A stretch of 64,000 nucleotides of DNA from Oscillospiraceae bacterium (GCA_017619715.1 JAFZRS010000026.1:1-64000); one strand, 5' to 3'. Counted from the stretch's first letter, positions 24,153-33,584 are shown. Made by a program: numbers and translations. Notes: generated by a model from the letters alone, not told the origin.

Positions 24153-25025
24153 TCAGGACGGCGTATCGGTATTTCTTTTGATTTTTGTTGCGCGCTTGCG
24201 CTGCGCCAGACGGATACAGACGATGATGATCGCCGCCAGAATCACCAGCCACAGCCAGGAATAAGCAAGCCAGACCAAAACACTCTCGAAAAACTCGCCC
24301 ACACTCTGCAAGCCCGTCACAAACGCGCCGCCCAGACGCTGTCCCAGTGTCAAAGGCGCATCGCCTGTGCCGGAGAGCCGGTAAACTTCGTCCAACTCCA
24401 CGGTAACGGTGGCGTAGTCCACCAGGTGATCGTAGTTTCGCAACGTGCCGGAGAGATTGTCAATGACCTGCTCGGTTTCGGAGATGGCGCTTTCAATGGT
24501 TATGATATCCGCCATCGTGCCCGCTTCGGCAAGCAACTCCTGCAGTCGCGCCAGCTTGGTTTTGGCGGTGTTCAGGCGGGATTCCACATCGTAATATGCC
24601 TCGGAAATATTCTGCTGGCTGCTGTCGCGGCGCACCGTGTGACACACCGATCCCATTTCGCTATAAAATGCGGTGAAATGCTCGGACGGCACGCGGACTG
24701 TCAAACGGGCGTAGCGATAGCCGCTGGAATAGCCGGCAACCGTCTGTTCCTCAAAATAACCCCCATACCGCTCCGCCAGCGCGGTGATATCGTCCATCGC
24801 TTTGTCGAATTCCAGCGTCTCCAGTTCCAGACTGGCGGTATAGATCATCTTGGTGGCATCGACCACTGTGCTCTCCTCGGACACGTTGACACTATGGCTG
24901 TCATCCCAACCGTCACCGCTGTCCACCCCCTTAAAACCACTGTCAGGGCTGTTTTTTGACGCGCCGCAGCCCGCCAACGCGAAGATCAACAGGAGACACA
25001 GCGTCAGAGAAATAATGCGTTTCAT
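24153..25025 (-). CDS. DUF4349 lipoprotein
   Basis: The 290-residue protein has a lipoprotein signal peptide with lipobox LAGC (Cys 20), a Ser/Asp-rich spacer, the DUF4349 domain (about residues 55-225, with a coiled-coil-like helical middle rich in Leu, Ala and Glu), and a C-terminal transmembrane helix (about 250-272) followed by a basic tail. Such proteins are thought to sit at the outer face of the membrane; the function is unknown. Its own SD is AAAGGAG before ATG 25025. Confidence 0.88.
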   Translation of the reverse strand: MKRIISLTLCLLLIFALAGCGASKNSPDSGFKGVDSGDGWDDSHSVNVSEESTVVDATKMIYTASLELETLEFDKAMDDITALAERYGGYFEEQTVAGYSSGYRYARLTVRVPSEHFTAFYSEMGSVCHTVRRDSSQQNISEAYYDVESRLNTAKTKLARLQELLAEAGTMADIITIESAISETEQVIDNLSGTLRNYDHLVDYATVTVELDEVYRLSGTGDAPLTLGQRLGGAFVTGLQSVGEFFESVLVWLAYSWLWLVILAAIIIVCIRLAQRKRATKIKRNTDTPS

Positions 25026-25045
25026 ATGTATACTCCTTTCCGATG

Positions 25046-25076
25046 AAAAAAAGAGGGGATGGCAACCGTCATCCCC
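25046..25076 (-). terminator. Terminator of the 61-aa membrane protein gene
   Basis: Minus strand: stem GGGGATG (25076-25070) and CATCCCC (25061-25055), then a T-rich run (25052-25046). It separates the small gene from the DUF4349 gene downstream. Confidence 0.75.
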
Positions 25077-25097
25077 TGTATTCTTTGCTGTGATCGG

Positions 25098-25283
25098 TTA
25101 TTCCCCGCCACGCAGCAGGTAACGGATCATACCTGTCACGCACAAAATACCCACCACACCTGATAGCGACATCGCAGCGTACGATAGGGCCAGACCGTTT
25201 CGGTCGGGGAGAAAGAAGGCAATCAGCGCTAACAGGACACAGACGGCGCAGAGCAAAGCGATCAGCGTTTTGTTACCCTTCAT
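25098..25283 (-). CDS. Small two-helix membrane protein, unrecognised
   Basis: A 61-residue protein with two hydrophobic segments (about 5-23 and 32-54) separated by a short polar turn containing PDRNG. AAAGGAG lies eight bases before ATG 25283. The product is not recognised. It lies upstream of the DUF4349 lipoprotein on the same strand but a terminator intervenes. Confidence 0.65.
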   Translation of the reverse strand: MKGNKTLIALLCAVCVLLALIAFFLPDRNGLALSYAAMSLSGVVGILCVTGMIRYLLRGGE

Positions 25284-25437
25284 AGTGAGCGCTCCTTTCT
25301 GTTTATGCGGAGAATACTCTTTTCTACTGACAGCGTACCACACGCGGCGGTGCTTTGCGTTACAGATCAGTTACAGCTTCAGCTACAAGCCGGTAACAAA
25401 TTTAAAAGACAAGCCCGGTAAGCGTGTGTATTTATCC

Positions 25438-25466
25438 TTGTAATTGGGCAGATTCTTTGTTATAAT
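25438..25466 (+). promoter_or_regulatory. Promoter of the long M50-to-rpsA gene run
   Basis: TTGTAA (25438-25443), 17-bp spacer, TATAAT (25461-25466), 37 bases before the TTG start of the protease gene. Confidence 0.7.
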
Positions 25467-25502
25467 GTAGACTGTAAAAATGGAATCATAGGAGCGTTAC
25501 TA

Positions 25503-26147
25503 TTGAACTATCTGTCTGATCTTATGCGGGCGATGGATTTTGATTCCCTGTGGGGACTGCTGCGGCGTTTGACCGCGGTGCTGCTGTGTCTGACGGTGCA
25601 TGAAACGTGTCACGGTCTGGCGGCATACGCGCTGGGCGATCCCACGGCGAAGCGTCAACACAGGCTGAGCCTGAATCCGCTGCGGCACATCGACTGGTTC
25701 GGTTTTGCCATGATGCTGGTGGCGGGCTTCGGCTGGGCGAAGCCGGTGCCGGTGAATCCGCACTATTTCAAAAAGCCCAAGCAGGGCATGGCGGTGACGG
25801 CGCTGGCAGGACCGGTATCGAATTTGTTTTTGGCGGTGCTGCTGCTGATCGCGGCGCGGTTGGCGGCGAATGCGGCGCCGCTGTGGTTGCTCTATTTCCT
25901 GTTGGAAACTTCACTATTGAGCGTGGGACTGGGGCTTTTCAACATGCTGCCGATCCCGCCGCTGGACGGATCGAAGGTGCTGTTTTCGCTGCTGCCGGAT
26001 CGGCAGTATCGATGGCTGATGCAGTATGAGCGGTACGGTTTTGTGCTGCTGTTGGCGCTCTCGGCGCTGGGCGTGGGGAGTACGTATCTGTCCCGGGCAA
26101 TTTACGCCGTGTTTGAGCTGCTGTGCCGCACGGTTGGGCTATTATAA
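25503..26147 (+). CDS. Site-2 protease family (M50) membrane metalloprotease
   Basis: The 214-residue polytopic protein has the zinc motif HETCH (HExxH) in the first half and NMLPIPPLDGSKV, the second M50 motif that supplies the Asp ligand. It resembles the small YwhC-like M50 proteins of Firmicutes. The substrate is unknown; intramembrane proteolysis is the family activity. The start is TTG 25503 with AGGAGCG upstream. It is the first gene before scpA-scpB, a common arrangement in Clostridia. Confidence 0.92.
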   Translation: MNYLSDLMRAMDFDSLWGLLRRLTAVLLCLTVHETCHGLAAYALGDPTAKRQHRLSLNPLRHIDWFGFAMMLVAGFGWAKPVPVNPHYFKKPKQGMAVTALAGPVSNLFLAVLLLIAARLAANAAPLWLLYFLLETSLLSVGLGLFNMLPIPPLDGSKVLFSLLPDRQYRWLMQYERYGFVLLLALSALGVGSTYLSRAIYAVFELLCRTVGLL

Positions 26148-26171
26148 GACCGTTTTGTTAGAGGTGAGTTT

Positions 26172-26963
26172 TTGGACAATCCCATTTTCAAACTGGAAAA
26201 GGTGGTGCAGAGCAAGGGCGACGAGGCGCTTCAGGATTTTGAAGGACCGCTGGATCTGATCTTGTTTCTGCTCAGCAAAAATAAAATAGAGATACAGGAT
26301 ATCCCCATCGCGCTGATTCTGGATCAGTATTTAGAGTATCTGGAACAGCGTCAGCAGATGGATCTGGAGGTTGCCAGTGAGTTTATCACCATGGCGGCGC
26401 ATCTTATGTATATCAAAACCCGCATGCTGCTTTCCCTTGAGGACGAAGAGGCGCAAAGCGAGATGGACGCGCTCATTAAATCACTGGAGGAGCGCAAGCG
26501 CGGCGAGGTGTATTTACGCATCAAGTCTTTGGCGGAGCGCATGGGGCCGCTGGGTGAGTTCGGGCGGAATATTCTCACCAAGAATCCCGAGCCTATGGAG
26601 CGCGACAAGATATATGAGTACGATCAGGATCCGGGAGATCTGGTGCTTGCCATGCAGGAGGTGCTGGATCGGCAAGGGGGACAGTTGGAGCCGTCCTCTC
26701 TGGCGGTCTTTGACGAGATCGTACGCCGCGAGCCGTATTCCGTGGAGCGCAAAGCGAGGGAGCTTTTTCAGCGGCTTAAGCACAGCGGCATCACGCGGTT
26801 TTTACTTCTCTTCAAGGGAAGCCGCAGCCGCAGCGAACTGGTTGCCACTTTTATGGCGGTACTGGAGCTATGCCGCAGCCGCGCCATCAAGCTGGTGGGT
26901 TCGCCCTCGGACTGCACCGTAAGCTGTGACGGCGAACTGCCGGAAGAATTACATTTTGAGTAA
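26172..26963 (+). CDS. scpA: Segregation and condensation protein A
   Basis: ScpA is the kleisin that bridges the SMC heads in the bacterial condensin. It is 263 residues, with the N-terminal FEGPLDLILFLLSKNKIEIQDIPI motif that binds the SMC neck and the C-terminal winged helix. The start is TTG 26172 after GGTGAG. It lies 24 bases after the protease gene and 13 before scpB. Confidence 0.96.
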   Translation: MDNPIFKLEKVVQSKGDEALQDFEGPLDLILFLLSKNKIEIQDIPIALILDQYLEYLEQRQQMDLEVASEFITMAAHLMYIKTRMLLSLEDEEAQSEMDALIKSLEERKRGEVYLRIKSLAERMGPLGEFGRNILTKNPEPMERDKIYEYDQDPGDLVLAMQEVLDRQGGQLEPSSLAVFDEIVRREPYSVERKARELFQRLKHSGITRFLLLFKGSRSRSELVATFMAVLELCRSRAIKLVGSPSDCTVSCDGELPEELHFE

Positions 26964-26976
26964 GTGAGAGACAGGT

Positions 26977-27576
26977 ATGGATCATCTGGAAATGAAAGAA
27001 ATCGAATCCGCCGTAGAGGGGATTCTGTTCGCCTCGGGCGAGCCGGTGCATATCGACCGGATCTGCGTGGCTTTGGATCTGGATCGCGCCACGGCGGAGC
27101 TGGTAGTGCAAAAACTGGCGGATCATTACAGCTATGAGCGGCGCGGCGTGCGTCTTTTGCGCATGGAAGAGAGCTATCAGCTTTGTTCCGCGCCGGATTA
27201 CGCTGACTATATCCGCAAGGCATTTGAGATACGAAAACCGGCGCGGCTCAGTCAGCCGGCGCTGGAGGTGCTGACCATCATCGCCTATTATCAGCCCACC
27301 ACACGATCCTACGTGGATCAGATTCGCGGCGTGGACAGCTCCTATACGGTGGGTCTGCTCCTCGACCGTCACCTCATCGAGGAGTGCGGACGGCTGCAGG
27401 TGCCGGGTCGTCCCCGGCTTTATCGCACCACCAAATCGTTTTTGCGCGCCTTTCACCTCAATTCGCTGGACGATCTGCCGGAAATGCCGGGTCTGGAAAC
27501 CGACGGGCAGATGCGCTTGAATGAGGAAGGGCTTGTGGTAGACGATATGCCTCTATCGGAGCGATCCGGCGAGTAG
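26977..27576 (+). CDS. scpB: Segregation and condensation protein B
   Basis: ScpB dimerises and binds the ScpA middle region. It is 199 residues and has two winged-helix domains, with IESAVEGILFASGEPV near the N-terminus and the conserved ALEVLTIIAYYQPTTR followed by the GVDSSYTVGLLLDRHLIEECGR stretch in the second. It is co-transcribed with scpA. Confidence 0.96.
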   Translation: MDHLEMKEIESAVEGILFASGEPVHIDRICVALDLDRATAELVVQKLADHYSYERRGVRLLRMEESYQLCSAPDYADYIRKAFEIRKPARLSQPALEVLTIIAYYQPTTRSYVDQIRGVDSSYTVGLLLDRHLIEECGRLQVPGRPRLYRTTKSFLRAFHLNSLDDLPEMPGLETDGQMRLNEEGLVVDDMPLSERSGE

Positions 27577-27608
27577 CGCCGCACCCACATGGGAGAGGAG
27601 GTGGCTGA

Positions 27609-28271
27609 TTGGTTGTACTCTGGATTGTAGGCGTACTGCTGGCGCTCATCGTGCTGTTGATGCTGCTGCGCGTGGGCGTGCGGTTCTCTTTCGGCGATGA
27701 GGCGCGTCTTGCGGTGCGCGTGGGTCCCGCCGCCCTTCAGATCCTGCCGGGCAAGGCAAAAAAGCCCTCGAAGGAAAAAAAGGAAAAACAAAAACCGGAA
27801 ACGGAAGCAAAGGAAAAAAAGCAACCCTTCAAGCCCACCTTTGCCGAAATCCGATCCGCTGTGCCGGCGCTGTGGACCGCTTTGAAAAACGGCTTGCGCC
27901 GTACGCGGCGCGCCGTACGCATAGATCCCATGCGTCTGAGCGTAACGCTGGCAGGCGATGATCCGGCGCAGGTGGCGCAGATGTACGGTTGGGCGGAGGG
28001 CGTTATGTGGACGCTGATGCCGCGCCTGGAAGAACTGGTGCATATGCCCGATCCGCGCATCCATCTGAACGTGGATTACCAGAGGCGGCAAAGCCGTGCG
28101 GAGGGTGAGGTTGGACTTTCCCTGCGCGTCGGCGACGGCGTGCTGATTGCCTTGGCGTTCGGTATTCCGTTGCTGCGCTGGTATCTGGCGCTTCGGAAAA
28201 GTCGGGAAAAAACAAAGCAGGAAACTGCAGAAGAATTGACTGTAAAGGAGAATAAAGATGAGCACGAATGA
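27609..28271 (+). CDS. DUF2953 membrane-anchored protein
   Basis: The 220-residue protein has an N-terminal transmembrane helix (about residues 3-24), a Lys/Glu-rich charged linker (about 50-75) and a C-terminal DUF2953-like domain. DUF2953 proteins neighbour ytfJ/gerW in many spore formers and are likely sporulation-related; activity is unknown. The start is TTG 27609 behind GAGGAGGTGG. The 3' end overlaps ytfJ by 14 bases. Confidence 0.85.
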   Translation: MVVLWIVGVLLALIVLLMLLRVGVRFSFGDEARLAVRVGPAALQILPGKAKKPSKEKKEKQKPETEAKEKKQPFKPTFAEIRSAVPALWTALKNGLRRTRRAVRIDPMRLSVTLAGDDPAQVAQMYGWAEGVMWTLMPRLEELVHMPDPRIHLNVDYQRRQSRAEGEVGLSLRVGDGVLIALAFGIPLLRWYLALRKSREKTKQETAEELTVKENKDEHE

Positions 28272-28653
28272 AAAAAGCGGCGCTTTGAACGAATTGATGG
28301 ATACGTCCTTGAGCAAGATCCGTGAGATGGTGGATTCCAACACCATTATCGGTGAGCCGATCGTCACGCCCGACGGCGTAACGCTGATTCCCGTTTCCAG
28401 CTTGAGCTTCGGCTTCGGCTGCGGCGGCGGGGATTACGGCAAACAGGGACCGAAGTTCGGCGGCGCCAGTACTGCCGGCGTTCGCGTAGAGCCGGTGGCG
28501 TTTCTGGTGGTCAAGGACGGAATCACCCGTGTACTGCCTGTTGCCGTACCTGCCGTGAGCACTGTGGATCGCGTGATTGAGCTGGTGCCGGAGGTCATGG
28601 ATCGGGTGGAGAATTTCATCGATAAGCGGAAAACGGAAAAATCGGAGTTCTGA
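28258..28653 (+). CDS. ytfJ: GerW/YtfJ family spore protein
   Basis: The 131-residue protein carries the family core: TIIGEPIVTPDGVTLIPVS, then a Gly-rich FGFGCGGGDYG stretch and VEPVAFLVV. In Bacillus YtfJ (GerW) is a forespore protein needed for L-alanine germination response. The start at ATG 28258 overlaps the DUF2953 gene and has an AAAGGAG SD within it, indicating translational coupling. Confidence 0.93.
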   Translation: MSTNEKSGALNELMDTSLSKIREMVDSNTIIGEPIVTPDGVTLIPVSSLSFGFGCGGGDYGKQGPKFGGASTAGVRVEPVAFLVVKDGITRVLPVAVPAVSTVDRVIELVPEVMDRVENFIDKRKTEKSEF

Positions 28654-28692
28654 GAGAATATACTGGGAGCACCAAATAAGGAAGGTGATCCC

Positions 28693-29478
28693 ATGAAAAA
28701 ATGGACTGCTGTATTGTTTTGCGCTCTGTTTACGGCGGCTTGGATTCTGCCGTGCCGGGCGTACGGCTTGGAGCTGTCCGCCGTATCCGCCATTTTGATG
28801 GACGCCGATACGGGGGAAGTGCTTTATGAAAAGAATGCCGACCGGCAGATGCTCATTGCCAGCACTACTAAAATCATGACCGCGCTGGTGGCGTTGGAGG
28901 ACTGTCATTTGCAGGACACCGTGACCGTGAAGCAACAGCACATGGCGGAAGGTTCTTCCATGTATCTCAAGCCCGGTGAAAAGGTCACAGTGGAAGCACT
29001 GCTCTACGGGCTGCTGCTGTGCTCCGGCAATGACGCAGCACTGGCACTGGCGGATCACTGCGGAGGCAGTGTGGCGCGTTTTGTGGCGCGCATGAACGAG
29101 AAAGCGGCGGAACTGGGTATGACCGGCACGTCCTTTGCAAACCCCAACGGGTTGGACGATGCATTGCACTATTCCACCGCCAGGGACATGGCGCGTTTGG
29201 CGCGGTGTGCCGTCTCCGATCCGACCTTTGTGCGTTTGTGCTCCACCGTCAGCGTAACGGTGGAGGGCAGGACGATGACCAACCACAACCGTCTGCTGCG
29301 CTCCATAGACGGCTGTATCGGCATGAAGACCGGCTATACCAAAGCCGCCGGACGTACGTTGGTGAGCGCCGCGCGGCGAGATGGACGCTGCCTGGTGGCA
29401 GTAACGCTGCAAGACGGCAATGACTGGGCGGATCACACCGCGCTGTACAACTACGGATTTGGTGCAAAACCGGATTGA
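28693..29478 (+). CDS. D-alanyl-D-alanine carboxypeptidase (DacB/DacF type)
   Basis: A penicillin-binding protein of 261 residues with an N-terminal signal peptide (cleavage near residue 25). It trims the terminal D-Ala of peptidoglycan. The active-site motifs are STTK (SxxK), SGN in CSGNDAALAL and KTG in MKTGYTKAAG. It stops right after the catalytic domain and lacks the C-terminal beta-rich domain and amphipathic anchor of DacA, so it may be released or function in the intermembrane space. With ytfJ upstream a spore-cortex role is likely. Confidence 0.92.
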   Translation: MKKWTAVLFCALFTAAWILPCRAYGLELSAVSAILMDADTGEVLYEKNADRQMLIASTTKIMTALVALEDCHLQDTVTVKQQHMAEGSSMYLKPGEKVTVEALLYGLLLCSGNDAALALADHCGGSVARFVARMNEKAAELGMTGTSFANPNGLDDALHYSTARDMARLARCAVSDPTFVRLCSTVSVTVEGRTMTNHNRLLRSIDGCIGMKTGYTKAAGRTLVSAARRDGRCLVAVTLQDGNDWADHTALYNYGFGAKPD

Positions 29479-29497
29479 CGAAAGAGAGGAACACACT

Positions 29498-30205
29498 GTG
29501 CCGGAACGACTGCAAAAACTGATCGCCCGGGCGGGTCTGTGTTCCCGGCGGGCGGGGGAAGAACTGCTCCGGCAGGGACGTGTCTGTGTGAACGGCCGTG
29601 TGGCGCGGCTCGGTGAGCAAGCGGATGCCGCGTCGGATCGGATCGAGGTGGACGGAAGACCCTTGCCGGACGCACCGGAGTGCGTCTATCTCGTGCTCCA
29701 TAAACCCAAGGGTTACGTGACCACGCTCTCAGACGAGTTCGGTCGCGCCACCGCGGCGGAGCTGGTAGCGGAGTGCGGCGTTCGTGTGTTTCCGGTGGGT
29801 CGTCTGGATCGCGATTCGGAGGGACTGCTCCTTTTTACCAACGACGGTGCGCTCACCCAATCGCTGCTGCACCCAAGTCATCAGGTGGACAAGGTGTACC
29901 GCGTGACGGTGGCAGGCGCGTTGGACAGCGCGGCAGAGCGCCTCATGGCGCAGACGGAGCTGGACGGTGAGCCGATCTGTTCGCCGGAGGTGGCTGTCTT
30001 GTCGCGAAGCGATGAGCACTCGGTGTTGCGCGTCACTATACACGAGGGGAAAAACCGCCAGATCCGCCGCATGTGCGAAAAGGCGGGTTTGTCGGTCATG
30101 CGACTGGTGCGCGTGCAGGAGGGAAATCTCTTGCTGGGCGATTTGAAGCCCGGCAAGTGGAGATACTTGACAGCGACTGAAATCAAAGTCTTAAAAGGAA
30201 GATGA
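29498..30205 (+). CDS. rluB: RsuA/RluB-family pseudouridine synthase
   Basis: It modifies uridine in rRNA, probably 23S (RluB-type position). The 235-residue protein has an N-terminal S4 RNA-binding domain (LQKLIARAGLCSRRAGEELL) and a catalytic domain with GRLDRDSEGLLLFTNDG, in which the Asp is the nucleophile. The start is GTG 29498, with AGAGAGGAA upstream; the frame opens earlier inside the previous gene. The end overlaps the next gene by ATGA. Confidence 0.92.
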   Translation: MPERLQKLIARAGLCSRRAGEELLRQGRVCVNGRVARLGEQADAASDRIEVDGRPLPDAPECVYLVLHKPKGYVTTLSDEFGRATAAELVAECGVRVFPVGRLDRDSEGLLLFTNDGALTQSLLHPSHQVDKVYRVTVAGALDSAAERLMAQTELDGEPICSPEVAVLSRSDEHSVLRVTIHEGKNRQIRRMCEKAGLSVMRLVRVQEGNLLLGDLKPGKWRYLTATEIKVLKGR

Positions 30206-31077
30206 ACGACGTGAAAAACGACGTATTACATAGGATTCGTACGCAGATGGCGACCTTCTCCAAGGGTCAGCGACAGATCGCCGACTACATTCTGGAAAAC
30301 TACGATAAAGCGGCGTTCCTGACGGCAAGCCGTCTGGGACAGATGACGCGCCTGAGCGAGTCCACGGTGGTGCGGTTTGCCGCCGAGCTGGGGTATGACA
30401 GCTACCATGAGATGCAGCGTGCGTTGCAGGAGCTGATCCGCGGACGGCTCACGTCCGTCCAGCGAATCCAGGCGTCCCATGAGCGGATCAACGGTGCCGA
30501 CACTGTGGGCGAGGTGATGCAGCGTGATATGGACACCATACACGCGGCGATCGAAAACGTGGATCGGGCGGAATTCAACCGGGCGGTGGATATGCTGTTG
30601 CAGGCGCGGCGCATCTACATCTTAGGTGTGCGCTCGTCCTCGTTTTTGGCGGGGTATTTGAATTTTTACCTCCACCTGATCTGCAAAAATGTGACGCTGG
30701 TGCAGAGCTTTGCCGCCGGCGAGATCTATGAGCAGATGGTGCATATCGAGCCGGGCGACGTGCTGATCGGCATCAGCTTTCCCCGCTATTCCATCACAGC
30801 GGTGAACGCCGTGCATTTTGCCCGCGACCGGGGTGCCGATGTGATCGCCATTACGGACAGCACTCTTTCACCGCTGTATGCGGCATCCTCTGCGGCGCTG
30901 ATGGTGCGCAGTGATATGATCTCCTTTGTGGATTCCATGGCGGCGCCGCTGAGTCTTCTCAACGCGCTCATCGCCGAGGTGGGACGCCGCAAACCGGAGG
31001 ACGTAGCGGGTATTTTTGCTGACATGGAACAGGTGTGGAACAAGTACGGGGTATTCGGGCGTTTGGAAGATGAGTAA
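30202..31077 (+). CDS. MurR/RpiR-family transcriptional regulator
   Basis: The 291-residue protein has an N-terminal RpiR helix-turn-helix (about 1-77, LSESTVVRFAAELGYDSYHEMQ) and a C-terminal SIS sugar-isomerase-like domain (about 125-260) that normally binds a phosphosugar. No sugar-catabolic target is next to it; it is embedded between rluB and a flavoprotein and overlaps both genes, so it may act elsewhere. The effector is unknown. Confidence 0.92.
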   Translation: MNDVKNDVLHRIRTQMATFSKGQRQIADYILENYDKAAFLTASRLGQMTRLSESTVVRFAAELGYDSYHEMQRALQELIRGRLTSVQRIQASHERINGADTVGEVMQRDMDTIHAAIENVDRAEFNRAVDMLLQARRIYILGVRSSSFLAGYLNFYLHLICKNVTLVQSFAAGEIYEQMVHIEPGDVLIGISFPRYSITAVNAVHFARDRGADVIAITDSTLSPLYAASSAALMVRSDMISFVDSMAAPLSLLNALIAEVGRRKPEDVAGIFADMEQVWNKYGVFGRLEDE

Positions 31078-32302
31078 GAAAATCGTGGTGATCGGCGGCG
31101 GTGCCGCCGGCATGATGGCAGCCGTGTTTGCCGCGCGGCAAGGCGCGGACGTAACGCTCATAGAGCCCAACGAGCGGCTGGGGAAAAAGGTGAATATCAC
31201 CGGTAAGGGTCGGTGCAACGTAACCAACAACTGCGCCTTGGAGGAACTGCTGCGCAACGTACCCGGCAACGGACGTTTTTTATACAGCGCTTTTTCAAAA
31301 TTTGACGGACGCGATGCCATGGCCTTCTTTGAAGAACTGGGCGTGCCTCTAAAAACTGAACGGGGCAGCCGGGTGTTTCCCGTGTCGGATTGTGCCTTTG
31401 ATGTGACCGCCGCGCTGGAACGGGAACTGCGGCGGCGCGGCGTGCAGGTGATCCGTGATCGGGCGCTGAACGTGGAGACGGCGGAAGGACGCGTCGCGGC
31501 GGTGCGAGGTGAGCGCCGGCGCTATGAAGCGTCCGCCGTGATTTTAGCAACAGGCGGCGTGTCCTATCCCGCCACCGGCTCTACCGGCGACGGCTATCGC
31601 ATTGCCGCCGCACTGGGACATACGGTGGCGCCGCCTCACGGCTCACTGGTACCGTTGGTCAGTCCCGATCCCTGCTGTCAGGCGATGCAGGGTTTGGCAC
31701 TGAAAAACGTGACGGTGACGGTGGAGGACGGGCAGGGAAGGCGACTGTTCCGGGAGCTTGGGGAGATGCTCTTTACCCATTTCGGCGTGTCCGGACCGCT
31801 GATTCTCTCCGCCAGCGCCCGTATGCGGGAGGCGGAAACGGGGACGTGCCGCCTGTTAATCGACTTGAAACCGGGTCTGGACGAGCAGAAATTAGACGCA
31901 CGGATTCTGCGGGATATCAACGAATCACCCAACCGGGATTTTGAAAAGATCGTGAGCGGTCTGGTGCCTCACAGTATGGTGGCGGTACTTTGCCGCCGTC
32001 TGGAAATCCCCGACACGCTGAAAGCCCATTCGCTGACCAGGCAGCAGAGGCGTGATCTGGTGAGGATGCTTAAACATTTTGCCATTGAGATCACCGACCG
32101 CCGTCCGGTGGAGGAAGCCATTGTCACCGCCGGGGGGGTCAATGTGGGTGAGGTACAGCCTGCCACCATGGAGTCTAAACTGGTGCGAGGGCTGTACTTT
32201 GCCGGAGAAATACTGGACGTAGACGCCTATACGGGTGGATTCAATTTGCAGATCGCGTGGGCGACAGGTCGGCAGGCGGGTCTTTGCGCCGCGCGTGAAT
32301 AA
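31070..32302 (+). CDS. HI0933/YhiN-family FAD-dependent oxidoreductase
   Basis: The 410-residue flavoprotein begins with the FAD-binding IGGGAAGMMAAVFAARQGADV, followed by NITGKGRCNVTNN, the hallmark of the HI0933/YhiN/BaiN family. The C-terminal part carries another FAD motif at GLYFAGEILDVDAYTGGFNLQ. The family includes BaiN, reported in bile-acid dehydroxylation, but most members are uncharacterised, so no substrate is claimed. ATG 31070 overlaps the regulator's stop. Confidence 0.93.
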   Translation: MSKKIVVIGGGAAGMMAAVFAARQGADVTLIEPNERLGKKVNITGKGRCNVTNNCALEELLRNVPGNGRFLYSAFSKFDGRDAMAFFEELGVPLKTERGSRVFPVSDCAFDVTAALERELRRRGVQVIRDRALNVETAEGRVAAVRGERRRYEASAVILATGGVSYPATGSTGDGYRIAAALGHTVAPPHGSLVPLVSPDPCCQAMQGLALKNVTVTVEDGQGRRLFRELGEMLFTHFGVSGPLILSASARMREAETGTCRLLIDLKPGLDEQKLDARILRDINESPNRDFEKIVSGLVPHSMVAVLCRRLEIPDTLKAHSLTRQQRRDLVRMLKHFAIEITDRRPVEEAIVTAGGVNVGEVQPATMESKLVRGLYFAGEILDVDAYTGGFNLQIAWATGRQAGLCAARE

Positions 32303-32316
32303 AGGAGTGTAAACCA

Positions 32317-32994
32317 ATGAAGAATTATTCTATCGCCGTAGACGGACCGTCCGGCGCGGGAAAGAGCACCCTTGCCAAGGCGATTGCCGCCGAGCTGAAT
32401 ATTCTCTATGTGGATACCGGCGCTATTTACCGCAGTATCGGACTATATGTGCAGCGGCAGGGGATCGATCCCAAGGACGGTGACGCTGTGACGGCGATAC
32501 TGCCGGAAATCCACGTGGATATGGTATACAGCGACGACGGCTTACAGCATATGCTGCTCAACGGCGAGGACGTGACGAAGGAAATCCGCCTGCCGGAGAT
32601 CTCCATGTATGCCTCCGCCGTATCGGCGATCCCGGCGGTGCGTTCATTTTTGCTGGAAATGCAGCGGGAGATGGCGCACAGCCACAGCGTGATCATGGAC
32701 GGCCGGGATATTGGCACGGTGGTGCTTCCGAACGCGGACGTGAAGATTTTTCTCACCGCCGATGTGGATAAACGTGCCCGGCGGCGCGTGAAGGAGTTGA
32801 CCGAGCGCGGCACACCCCGTCCTTTCGAGGAGGTTTTAGACGAGATGCGCCGACGGGACTGGGCGGACAGCCACCGTGCCGCCGCGCCGCTGCGCGCGGC
32901 GGAGGACGCCGTGTTGGTGGATACCAGCGAGATTGATTTTGAAGAGAGCAAGGAGCGGCTGCTGGAGGTAATACGAAGGGGGCTTGCACTTTGA
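32317..32994 (+). CDS. cmk: Cytidylate kinase
   Basis: It phosphorylates CMP/dCMP with ATP. The 225-residue protein has the P-loop [10 protein letters not shown] at the N-terminus, YVDTGAIYRS and MDGRDIGTVVLP, all typical. AAAGGAG lies before ATG 32317. The order cmk-plsC-ispH-rpsA is conserved in Clostridia. Confidence 0.97.
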   Translation: MKNYSIAVDGPSGAGKSTLAKAIAAELNILYVDTGAIYRSIGLYVQRQGIDPKDGDAVTAILPEIHVDMVYSDDGLQHMLLNGEDVTKEIRLPEISMYASAVSAIPAVRSFLLEMQREMAHSHSVIMDGRDIGTVVLPNADVKIFLTADVDKRARRRVKELTERGTPRPFEEVLDEMRRRDWADSHRAAAPLRAAEDAVLVDTSEIDFEESKERLLEVIRRGLAL

Positions 32995-33584
32995 AAAACG
33001 CATACTATACCAAGATGTGGGATCGGCTGTATAAACCGGTGACACGGCTGTATCCTCTCGATGTGTCGGGAGCGGAGAACGTGCCGGACGAGTCGGTACT
33101 GCTGTGCGCCAACCATTCTGCCTGGATCGATCCGGTGCTGGTAGTGGCATCGCTGCCTAACACCTACGATCTGCGGATCATGGGAAAAAAAGAGCTGTTC
33201 AAACTGCCGCTGCTGCGCCGCTTCCTCACGAAAATGGGTGTATTCCCGGTGGATCGCGGACATTCAGATCTCCAGGCGGTCAAAACGGCTATCGGCAGTT
33301 TGAAAGACGGTTGGAGTCTTTTGATATTCCCGGAGGGGACGCGGGTGCATCACCCGGGCGACGTATCACCCAAGGGCGGAGCGGCGATGATGGCGATCCG
33401 GTCGGGCGTGAAAATGTTGCCGGTCTTTATCGGGACCGGTAAACGGCTGTTTCGGCGTACTTCCGTCATTTTCGGAGAGCCGTACACGCCGGTCTATTCC
33501 GGACGCAAGGGGACGGCGGAGGAGTATCAGGCCAACGCCGATGAGATCATGCGCCGCGTCTATGAGCTGGGCGGTGTGAAATGA
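32991..33584 (+). CDS. plsC: 1-acyl-sn-glycerol-3-phosphate acyltransferase
   Basis: It makes phosphatidic acid by acylating lysophosphatidate at the membrane. The 197-residue protein contains NHSAWID (the NHx4D catalytic motif) and FPEGTR (acceptor binding). The start TTG 32991 overlaps cmk by four bases; the gene overlaps ispH-rpsA by four bases too, so the cluster is tightly coupled. Confidence 0.94.
   Translation: MKNAYYTKMWDRLYKPVTRLYPLDVSGAENVPDESVLLCANHSAWIDPVLVVASLPNTYDLRIMGKKELFKLPLLRRFLTKMGVFPVDRGHSDLQAVKTAIGSLKDGWSLLIFPEGTRVHHPGDVSPKGGAAMMAIRSGVKMLPVFIGTGKRLFRRTSVIFGEPYTPVYSGRKGTAEEYQANADEIMRRVYELGGVK

Noticed and set aside
28003-29496. 497-codon minus-strand open frame
   Set aside because: It is a shadow of ytfJ and the D,D-carboxypeptidase genes, both with clear motifs.
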